Positions 1 to 6,803 of a stretch of 64,000 bases of DNA are shown here, one piece after another. Both the position numbers and the translations under genes were made by a program. The notes below the pieces were generated by a model. The model saw only the letters and a program-made list of their open reading frames with translations, made no database searches and was not told the DNA's origin. Positions within the stretch are counted from its first letter, which is position 1. Each line of letters starts with the position of its first letter. Source of the stretch: Mycobacterium paraense (GTDB taxonomy: Bacteria > Actinomycetota > Actinomycetes > Mycobacteriales > Mycobacteriaceae); NCBI RefSeq assembly GCF_002101815.1, contig NZ_LQPM01000013.1, positions 462,664 to 526,663 of the forward strand, given 5' to 3'.

Positions 1-2800
1 CGTAGGGCGCCTTGTCCTCGTACTGGCGGTCGACCACCAGGCCGTTGTCGCGGCTGATGTCCATCCCGGCGTAGGACGTAAAGGCCAGCGGCACCGTCCT
101 GGGCATCTCGCCCTCGCCGATGAGTCGGTCGCCGGCCCACAGCGTCACCTTGCCGCCGGAGCCCGGCACCGGCTGCTCCGATTCGAACAGCATCCGCACC
201 GTCACCTCGCCGATCGGGATCGGCTCCGTGGACACCTGACGGTAGGTGTCCACGCCGAGCAGCGAATAGGTGTGGCGCAACCGCCGATCCTCGTCGACCC
301 ACAGGGCGAACCCGCCGATGAAGTCGCCGTTGGCGACAATCACGCCCTGCGCGCCGTCGTCGGGGACCACCAGCCGCGCCTCGATGGCGTAGGACCGGCC
401 GAAGATGCGCGGCACGGTGCCGCGCTGGATGTTCTGCACGCCGCCCTTGAACGTGAACCGGGTGGTGGTGGGCAGCGGCGGCAGGCTGCCGAACATCACC
501 GCGAGGCCACCCAACAGCGGCAGCACCCGGTTGCGTTCGGCCTCGGCCCACCACAGCCGCGTCAGCTCGGCGAGTTTGTCGGGATGCTCGGCCGCAACGT
601 TTTTCGCCTGCGAGAAGTCGTCGGGCAGGTAGTACAGCTCCCACACGTCGTCGTCCGGGTCGTAACGGCCGGGCGCGAACCGCTGCAGAGTCTCCGGCGA
701 CAAATCCCACGGCGCCTTGTCCAGTCGGGTGCACGCCCACCAGCCGTCCTGGTAAATGGCGCGGCTGCCGAACATTTCGAAGTACTGCACCGTGTGCCGC
801 TCCTCGGCCGTCGCCCCCGCTGGCTCGAAGGTGTGGGCGAAACTGACGCCGTCCATGTCTTCCTGCTCGAAGCCGTCGACGTGGGTCGGCTCGGGCAGGC
901 CGATGGCCTCCAACACGGTGGGCACCACGTCGATGCAGTGGGTGAACTGAGACCGCATCGCGGCGTCGGGCCGGATCCGGGCCGGCCACGCGACCACCAT
1001 GGGGTCGCGGGCGCCGCCGAGGTGGCTGGCCATCTGCTTGCCCCACTGAAACGGGGTGTTGTTGGCGTGCGCCCAGGCGCTGGCGAAATGCGGCGCCGTG
1101 TGCTCGTCGCCCAGCGCCTCGATGCCGCCGTACTGCTCGATGAGCTCGAGCTGATGGTCGGCGTCGAGAAGCAGCCCGTTCAGGAACGTCATCTCGTTGA
1201 AGGAGCCGGTGACGGTGCCTTCCATGCTGGCGCCGTTGTCGCCCCAGATGTAGAAGACCAGCGTGTTGTCGGACTCGCCGAGGTCCTCGATGGCGTCGAG
1301 CAGCCGGCCGACGTTCCAGTCGGCGTTCTCCGAGAACCCGGCGAACACCTCCATCTGGCGGGCATAGAGCCGTTTCTCGTTGTCGGACAGGCTGTCCCAC
1401 GCGGGGAACAGGTCGGGCCGCTCGGTCAGCTCAGTGTCGGGCGGGATGACCCCGAGCTCCTTTTGCCGTTCGAACGTCTTGCGCCGGTAGACGTCCCAGC
1501 CCTCGTCGAACTTTCCGCGGTAGCGGTCGGCCCATTCTTTGAACACGTGGTGCGGTGCGTGGGTCGCGCCGGTCGAGTAGTACATCAGCCACGGCTTTTC
1601 GGCGTCCTGGGCCCGCACGGTGTGCAGCCACTCGACCGCCTTGTCGGTGAGGTCGTCGGGGAAGTAATAAGGTCGGCCGTCTTGAAGGGCCGAGCCCTGC
1701 GGCACCCCGATCACCGTGTTGTCCTGGGTGATGATGGGGTCGTACTGACCCGCGGCGCCGGTCAGAAAGCCCCAGAAGTGGTCGAAACCCCAGCCCAGCG
1801 GCCAGTTGTCGAACGGTCCCGCTGCGCCCTGGACGTTGTCGGGGGTCAGGTGCCACTTGCCGAAACCGCCTGTGACGTAACCGTTGTCGCGCAGGATGCG
1901 CGGCAGGGCGGCGCAGCTGCGCGGCTTGACCGACGAGTAGCCCGGGAAGGGTCCGGGGAACTCGCAGACCGAGCCGAAGCCCACCCGGTGGTGGTTGCGC
2001 CCGGTCAGCAGCGCCGCCCGGGTCGGCGAACACACCGCGGTGACATGAAAGCGGTTGTAGGTCAACCCGCTTTGCGCCACCCGGGTCAGCGTCGGGGTGC
2101 GGATCGCGCCGCCGAAGGTGTCCGGGCCGCCGAACCCGGCGTCGTCGATGAGCACGATCAGCACGTTCGGCGCGCCGTCGGGCGCCTTCGCCCCGGGAAC
2201 GATCGTCCAGTCGCCGACGGAGTCGGCCATGGTGCGACCGATGGTGCCGCCGAAGCCGCGTTGCGGCAGTGGCAGTTTGGTGCGGTCGGGATTGAACTTC
2301 CCCATCGCCTCCTCCAGCGCCGCGCCCAGGCTCCGCAGCGTGGAATGGCTCAGCTCGGCAACGGATTTCATCGGCGAGCCGGCCAGCGCCTGCTCGACGG
2401 CCAGCCGGCCGCCCGCGGGCGTCACGGCGATGACGAGGCCGCTGCCGGCGGCCAGCGCCGCGCCGATCTTGTCGGCCAGCCCGCTCTTGATCCGGTGGTT
2501 GGCGAACGTGCCCGCCAGCGCCCCGGCCGCCGCGCCGACCGCGGCGGAAGCCAGCAGGGCCGGCGAGAACAGGCCGACCGCCAGGCCCGCCCCGGCGCCC
2601 CACGCCGCGCCCCGGCGGCCGAGCCGGTTCCCCGTGTCCACCAGGACCGGACTGCCGTCGGCGTCCTTGCCGACCAGCACCGCGCCGCGCAGCGGGACGT
2701 CCTTGGCTTTGGTCGCCTCGGTGAGGGCTTGGAAATCCCGGCGAGCCGAGTCGAGATCCTGGTAGCCGGCGACGATGACCAGCGCGTGCTCTTCGCTCAT
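1..2800 (-). CDS. atsB: Arylsulfatase AtsB, C-terminus cut by window edge
   Basis: This is a type I sulfatase that hydrolyses sulfate esters. The visible 933 residues run from an ATG at 2800 to the window edge. M. tuberculosis AtsB has 970, so only about 37 residues are missing. Residues 1-170 form a Gly/Ala-rich DUF1269-like module (VDTGNRLGRRGA, then hydrophobic glycine-rich segments). The sulfatase domain starts near residue 190 with NVLIVLIDDAGFG. The motif VCSPTRAALLTGR carries Cys257, the residue converted to formylglycine in this family. FGKWH and GDNGAS are further sulfatase motifs. The start overlaps the stop of the upstream P-type ATPase as ATGA, which indicates translational coupling. 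No signal peptide is visible. Confidence 0.9.
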   Translation of the reverse strand, partial: MSEEHALVIVAGYQDLDSARRDFQALTEATKAKDVPLRGAVLVGKDADGSPVLVDTGNRLGRRGAAWGAGAGLAVGLFSPALLASAAVGAAAGALAGTFANHRIKSGLADKIGAALAAGSGLVIAVTPAGGRLAVEQALAGSPMKSVAELSHSTLRSLGAALEEAMGKFNPDRTKLPLPQRGFGGTIGRTMADSVGDWTIVPGAKAPDGAPNVLIVLIDDAGFGGPDTFGGAIRTPTLTRVAQSGLTYNRFHVTAVCSPTRAALLTGRNHHRVGFGSVCEFPGPFPGYSSVKPRSCAALPRILRDNGYVTGGFGKWHLTPDNVQGAAGPFDNWPLGWGFDHFWGFLTGAAGQYDPIITQDNTVIGVPQGSALQDGRPYYFPDDLTDKAVEWLHTVRAQDAEKPWLMYYSTGATHAPHHVFKEWADRYRGKFDEGWDVYRRKTFERQKELGVIPPDTELTERPDLFPAWDSLSDNEKRLYARQMEVFAGFSENADWNVGRLLDAIEDLGESDNTLVFYIWGDNGASMEGTVTGSFNEMTFLNGLLLDADHQLELIEQYGGIEALGDEHTAPHFASAWAHANNTPFQWGKQMASHLGGARDPMVVAWPARIRPDAAMRSQFTHCIDVVPTVLEAIGLPEPTHVDGFEQEDMDGVSFAHTFEPAGATAEERHTVQYFEMFGSRAIYQDGWWACTRLDKAPWDLSPETLQRFAPGRYDPDDDVWELYYLPDDFSQAKNVAAEHPDKLAELTRLWWAEAERNRVLPLLGGLAVMFGSLPPLPTTTRFTFKGGVQNIQRGTVPRIFGRSYAIEARLVVPDDGAQGVIVANGDFIGGFALWVDEDRRLRHTYSLLGVDTYRQVSTEPIPIGEVTVRMLFESEQPVPGSGGKVTLWAGDRLIGEGEMPRTVPLAFTSYAGMDISRDNGLVVDRQYEDKAPY

Positions 2801-5406
2801 GAACCCGGAGCGTAGTGGAAGCGCGCGGCGCGGCGCCGGATGCGATGGGCGTCGCCCCGGGTGCGCCGCGGTTGCCCGTTGTGATTCATCGGCTCGGCGT
2901 AGAACATCAGCTTGGCGAGCTCCACCAGCACCAGGTAGATCGCGACGAATCCGCCCAGCACGGCGAAGAACTGCCACGGCAGCGGCGTGAAGCCCAGCGT
3001 GTGGGCCAGCGGTGAGATCGTCAGCGCCACGCCCACCGCGACCACCGTGAGGCTGGTGACCGCCAGCTGGACGCTGGGCCGGCTGCGGAAGAACGGCACC
3101 ATCCGCGTGCGGATCGCGAAGATGATCAGCGTCTGCGTCGCAAGCGATTCGACGAACCAACCGGTGCGGAACTCGATGGCGCCGGCGTGCAGCACGCCCA
3201 GCATCAACCCGAACGTCAGGAAATCGAACAACGAGCTGATGGGCCCGAAGATCAGCATGAACCGGCGGATGAACGCGACGTTCCAGTGCGACGGGGCGTG
3301 CAGCTGTTCCTCGTCGACCCGGTCGGTCGGGATCGCCAATTGCGAGCTGTCGTAGAGCAGGTTGTTCAGCAGGATCTGGCTGGGCAGCATCGGCAGGAAC
3401 GGCAGCAGCGCCGAGGCGGCGGCGGCGCTGAACATGTTGCCGAAGTTGCTCGAGGTGCCCATCAGCACGTACTTGATGGTGTTGGCGAAGATCCGCCGGC
3501 CCTCGGCGACGCCGGTGGCCAGCACGCCCAGATCCTTTTCCAGCAGCACCACGTCGGCCGCGTCCTTGGCGACGTCGGTGGCGCTGTCGACCGAGATCCC
3601 GACGTCGGCGGCGTGCAGGGCCAGCGCGTCGTTGACGCCGTCGCCGAGGAAGCCGACCGACCGGCCGTTGCGGCGCAGCGAGACGATCAGCCGCGCCTTC
3701 TGCTCGGGCGAGATGCGGGCGAAGATGGTGTGGTTTTGCGCGGCCTCGACGAACCCCTCGTCGTCGAGGGGCTCCAGCTCGGCGCCGGTGACCGTGCCCT
3801 TGGACACCAAACCGAGGTCGGCGCAGACCTTTTCGGCGACGCGTGCGTTGTCACCGGTGGCGATCTTGAGTTCGATGCCCAGCGCCGCCAGCTGCGACAG
3901 GGATTGGCGCGCAGCGGCTTTCGGTTCGTCGGCGAAGACCAGGAAGCCGGCCAGCGTCAGGTCGCGTTCGTCGTCGCCGGTGATCCCCGTCAGCTCGGGG
4001 GCGGGCCGGGTGGCGACGGCGACCACCCGGCGCCCCGCGGCGAACAACCCGGCGAGGGTCTCCCGCGCGACCGCGGCCGCCGCCGGACAACGGTCCAGCA
4101 CCTGTTCGGGGGCGCCCTTGACCACGAGCAGTCGCGTTCCGTTGTCGTCGACCAACACCGACGACGCGCGACGCTCGTGGTCGAACGGCAGCATCGCCAC
4201 CCTGCGCACCGCCTCGCCCACCAACTGTTGCGGCCGGGGCGATTCCCACAGCGCGGCGTCGAGCGGATTGGCGCTCACCCCACCGGATTCCGGGTCGACG
4301 TCGGTGGCCAGCAACCCGAGCCGCCGGACCGGTTCGGCGGGCTCGCCCGCGGGGTCGATCGCGTCGACCAGGCGGATCCGGCCCTCGGTCAGCGTGCCGG
4401 TCTTGTCGGTGATGAGGATGTCGATGTCACCCAGGTCTTCGATGCACACCAGGCGCTTGACGAGGACCTTCGCCTTGGCCAGCTGCCGCGACCCGGTCGC
4501 CAGGCTGGTGCTGACCACGGCGGGCAGCAGCTGCGGCGTGATGCCGACCGCGATCGCCAGCGAGAACAGCACCGAATCGATGATCGGCTTGGCCAGCAGC
4601 AGGTTGCTGGCCAGGATGACGACCATCAGCGCGATCGCGACCTGCAGCAGCAGATAGGAAAACCGGCGCAGGCCCACCTGGAAGTCGGTCTCGGGTTGCC
4701 GCTTGTCCAAACCCGCTGCGATGCGGCCGAATTCGGCGCTTTTACCGGTGGCGTACACCACGCCGGTGCCCTCCCCGGCGCTGACGATGGTGCCCATGAA
4801 CGCCAGGTCCGTCGATTCGGCCAACTCGGCGCCGGGGGGCACCGCCTCGGGCGATTTCTCCGAGCCCATCGACTCCCCGGTCAGGATGCTCTCGTTGCAT
4901 TCCAGGCCGCTGACGTCGATCAGGCGGACGTCGGCGGGCACGGCCTCCCCCAGCGACAGCCGGATCACGTCGCCGGGAACCAGGTCGGTGACGCTGACCG
5001 AGACGAACGTCGAGTCGCGCCGCACCAGCGCGTTGTGGTGCACCCGGCCGTGCAGCTCGGCGGCGGCGTGCTCGGCGCGGTATTCGTTGACGAAGCCCAA
5101 ACCGATGCTGGCGGCGAGGATTATGCCGATGATGACCGCCTGCATGCTGTCGCCGAGGAAGTACGACACGATGGCGGTGCCGGCCAGCAGGATGAGCACC
5201 GCGCTGCGCAGCTGCCGTCCCAGCACCGCGAGCGCGTTGACGTGGTGGGTCCGCACCGCGTTCGGGCCGTGCCGCGCCAGCCGGGCGGCGGCCTCGGCGC
5301 TCGACAGGCCGCCGGCCGAACTGTCCAGCCAGCCCAGGACCTGCTCCACCGGAGCGCCGGCGACCTGCTTGGCCGTCAGCGCCGCCGAATCCAGCACAGT
5401 GGTCAC
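2797..5406 (-). CDS. Mg2+-type P-type ATPase (MgtA/P-IIIB-like)
   Basis: This is an 869-residue cation-transporting P-type ATPase, most like magnesium-importing MgtA/MgtB proteins. It has an N-terminal cation-ATPase domain, then a TGES actuator motif (ILTGESMGSE), the phosphorylation motif DKTGTLT with Asp334, the hinge motif GDGVNDALAL, and a six-helix C-terminal membrane domain. I chose the GTG at 5406 because AGGAGG lies 4 bases before it (5411-5416). A longer reading to 5439 has no such support. The gene is coupled to atsB through an ATGA overlap. Two DosR-like boxes lie in its upstream region. The ion is inferred from family resemblance; a Ca2+-type or CtpF-like pump is the alternative. 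Confidence 0.88.
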   Translation of the reverse strand: MTTVLDSAALTAKQVAGAPVEQVLGWLDSSAGGLSSAEAAARLARHGPNAVRTHHVNALAVLGRQLRSAVLILLAGTAIVSYFLGDSMQAVIIGIILAASIGLGFVNEYRAEHAAAELHGRVHHNALVRRDSTFVSVSVTDLVPGDVIRLSLGEAVPADVRLIDVSGLECNESILTGESMGSEKSPEAVPPGAELAESTDLAFMGTIVSAGEGTGVVYATGKSAEFGRIAAGLDKRQPETDFQVGLRRFSYLLLQVAIALMVVILASNLLLAKPIIDSVLFSLAIAVGITPQLLPAVVSTSLATGSRQLAKAKVLVKRLVCIEDLGDIDILITDKTGTLTEGRIRLVDAIDPAGEPAEPVRRLGLLATDVDPESGGVSANPLDAALWESPRPQQLVGEAVRRVAMLPFDHERRASSVLVDDNGTRLLVVKGAPEQVLDRCPAAAAVARETLAGLFAAGRRVVAVATRPAPELTGITGDDERDLTLAGFLVFADEPKAAARQSLSQLAALGIELKIATGDNARVAEKVCADLGLVSKGTVTGAELEPLDDEGFVEAAQNHTIFARISPEQKARLIVSLRRNGRSVGFLGDGVNDALALHAADVGISVDSATDVAKDAADVVLLEKDLGVLATGVAEGRRIFANTIKYVLMGTSSNFGNMFSAAAASALLPFLPMLPSQILLNNLLYDSSQLAIPTDRVDEEQLHAPSHWNVAFIRRFMLIFGPISSLFDFLTFGLMLGVLHAGAIEFRTGWFVESLATQTLIIFAIRTRMVPFFRSRPSVQLAVTSLTVVAVGVALTISPLAHTLGFTPLPWQFFAVLGGFVAIYLVLVELAKLMFYAEPMNHNGQPRRTRGDAHRIRRRAARFHYAPGS

Positions 5407-5410
5407 GAAA

Positions 5411-5416
5411 CCTCCT
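5411..5416 (-). promoter_or_regulatory. Shine-Dalgarno AGGAGG deciding the P-ATPase start
   Basis: The minus strand reads AGGAGG 4 bases before the GTG at 5406. This selects that start over an in-frame ATG 33 bases upstream. Confidence 0.7.
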
Positions 5417-5467
5417 AAGCCCGCGTGGCAGCACGCCAATCATGGCGGCGACGGTGCCCGCGCGACA

Positions 5468-5481
5468 GGGGCTTAAGTCGT
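5468..5481. promoter_or_regulatory. Putative DosR/DevR box 1
   Basis: The plus strand reads GGGGCTTAAGTCGT. It matches 11 of 14 positions of the DosR core GGGACTWWAGTCCC, including a central CTTAAG palindrome. It lies about 62 bases upstream of the Mg2+ ATPase start, a usual distance for DosR activation, and between that gene and the divergent DUF5994 gene. The assignment is by eye. Confidence 0.45.
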
Positions 5482-5499
5482 CTTCCGCGGGCCGCGAAC

Positions 5500-5513
5500 C
5501 TACCGAAAGTCCC
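5500..5513. promoter_or_regulatory. Putative DosR/DevR half-box 2
   Basis: On the minus strand this reads GGGACTTT followed by CGGTAG. The left half-site is perfect and the right half is degenerate. It lies about 25 bases from box 1. DosR targets often carry two boxes of unequal quality. Confidence 0.35.
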
Positions 5514-5592
5514 TGGCGCAACCTGCCGTTCACACTCGGGACACACCGCGGCCACCCGCGAGCTTCGAGTCGCGGGCGGGTCGCTTTGCCCG

Positions 5593-5598
5593 TAGCCT
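5593..5598 (+). promoter_or_regulatory. -10 element, predicted leaderless start
   Basis: TAGCCT (TANNNT) lies 7 bases before the ATG at 5606. This puts the predicted transcription start on the start codon itself. No Shine-Dalgarno sequence is present. Confidence 0.5.
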
Positions 5599-5605
5599 GA
5601 GCGCG

Positions 5606-6208
5606 ATGGAGCACGAAAATCGGTTGGGGCTCAAGCCCTATCGGTCCGCGTCTGAACACCTCGACGGGGCCTGGTGGCCGCGGTCGACGAACCTCGCGGA
5701 CGAACTACCGGCCCTGGTGGCGTCGCTGTCCGACCGGCTCGGACGGGTCGTCATGGTGGGCTACCGCCGCAACGGCTGGCACGAGACCCCGGCATTGATC
5801 GAGATCGCCGGCGACACGATCGAATTGCTGGGCTTCACCAGCGACGAGCCGACCAGCGTCATCCTGTTCGGCGAGGACGGCCGCCACGTCACGTTGCACG
5901 TGATCCGGCCCGACACCGGCGAAGACGCCGCCCGGCGGGAGCTGCAACGGGCCGCGGTGCCCGCCGACCCCGACCTTCCGGCGGCGCGTTCCGCGGTCGC
6001 GCGGTCCGTCGCCGAGGTCGCGGACAAGCTGGCCCGCCACGAGGGGCTGGCCGACGAGGCGCGAGCCGCCCAGATCAAGGGCTGGTGCGAGCAGGCCGCC
6101 CGGCAGTTCGTCGACGCGCCCGTGCAGACGTTCGTTCCGATCCTCGTCGAGCACATCGTTCGCAACCGCATGATCGAGTCGCGCGCGGCGGCCGCGGCCA
6201 CCGGCTGA
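5606..6208 (+). CDS. DUF5994 protein with three-helix-bundle C-terminus
   Basis: This is a 200-residue soluble protein of unknown function. Residues 8-110 look like the DUF5994 family found in mycobacteria, with LKPYRSASEHLDGAWWPRS near the N-terminus and a VGYRRNGW segment. Residues 130-190 look like the small three-helix-bundle dimerisation domain (pattern ARQFVDAPVQTFVPILVEH). Both domains often occur separately, so this is a fusion. The gene is divergent from the P-type ATPase and converges on the CBS gene with a 12-base gap. The promoter appears leaderless. The setting with a CBS protein and metal pumps suggests a stress or dormancy role, which is inference. Confidence 0.75.
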   Translation: MEHENRLGLKPYRSASEHLDGAWWPRSTNLADELPALVASLSDRLGRVVMVGYRRNGWHETPALIEIAGDTIELLGFTSDEPTSVILFGEDGRHVTLHVIRPDTGEDAARRELQRAAVPADPDLPAARSAVARSVAEVADKLARHEGLADEARAAQIKGWCEQAARQFVDAPVQTFVPILVEHIVRNRMIESRAAAAATG

Positions 6209-6220
6209 GGCCGCCGCCGG

Positions 6221-6655
6221 CTAAATGTCGGCGCCGTAGGCGCCGTAGGCGCCGAGCAGGTCGCGGGCCGAGACGATGCCGGCCAGCGCCCCGTCCTGTT
6301 CCACCAGGACGTGGCGGATGTAGTGATCCATCATCCGGCCCGACACCTGATCGACCGTCGCGGCGGCGTCACACCACACCAGCTTGGTGCTGGCGACGTC
6401 GGCGGCCGCGACCCTGGCCGGATTCTGCCCGCGGGCGACCACCCGAACGACGTCGCGCTCGCTGACCAGCGCCGCCGGCCGGGTGTCGTCGCCAACGACG
6501 ACCGCCCCGGCGTCGAGGGCCACCAGGGCCTTCGCGACGTCGGCAACCGTGGCGTCGGCGGCGACGCGCGCCACCGGCTCGCCGATGAGGGTGGATATCG
6601 GGATGGCACCCGCGGAGGTCGGGGCAGGCAATTCGGTCACGGCAGCAATGTTCAC
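6221..6655 (-). CDS. CBS-domain pair protein (Hrp1-like size)
   Basis: This small protein is made of two CBS motifs, which usually bind adenine nucleotides or similar ligands and act as sensors. CBS 1 spans about residues 15-75 (LVSERDVVRVVARGQ) and CBS 2 about 80-138 (IVSARDLLGAYG). The open frame extends to an ATG at 6718, but that N-terminus is Pro-rich and unlike the family. A DosR-like box falls inside it at 6678-6694. I therefore prefer the GTG at 6655, giving 144 residues, close to M. tuberculosis Hrp1 (143). A GTG at 6640 is another option. The gene probably belongs to the same hypoxia-type regulon as its neighbours. Confidence 0.75.
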   Translation of the reverse strand: MNIAAVTELPAPTSAGAIPISTLIGEPVARVAADATVADVAKALVALDAGAVVVGDDTRPAALVSERDVVRVVARGQNPARVAAADVASTKLVWCDAAATVDQVSGRMMDHYIRHVLVEQDGALAGIVSARDLLGAYGAYGADI

Positions 6656-6677
6656 CGGAACTTGTCCGGCCTTTCTA

Positions 6678-6694
6678 GTGACCTCAGTCCCCAA
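6678..6694. promoter_or_regulatory. Putative DosR/DevR box 3
   Basis: The plus strand reads GTGACCTCAGTCCCCAA. The right half AGTCCCCAA matches the DosR half-site AGTCCCSAA at all nine positions, and the left half matches 5 of 8. It sits between the CBS gene (minus) and the P-type ATPase-hemerythrin gene (plus), so it could serve either or both. Confidence 0.5.
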
Positions 6695-6803
6695 TTCAGG
6701 TGGCGGTGGTACTCGCAATTGCTGGCCTCAAGACGTGCCAGTGATGTGACACCCGGCCCTAGTCAGCCCGGCAAATGCGGTCCACGCTGGCGACAAGGCG
6801 GGT

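Noticed and set aside
272..2815. Long plus-strand frame (847 codons) opposite atsB, and a similar 743-codon frame opposite the P-type ATPase
   Set aside because: Both are antisense to clear enzymes with catalytic motifs, and their translations are low-complexity with no domain pattern.
6760..6775. Second DosR-like site (CCTAGTCAGCC) just before the P-ATPase-hemerythrin gene
   Set aside because: Only the AGTC core matches the consensus; the flanks do not.
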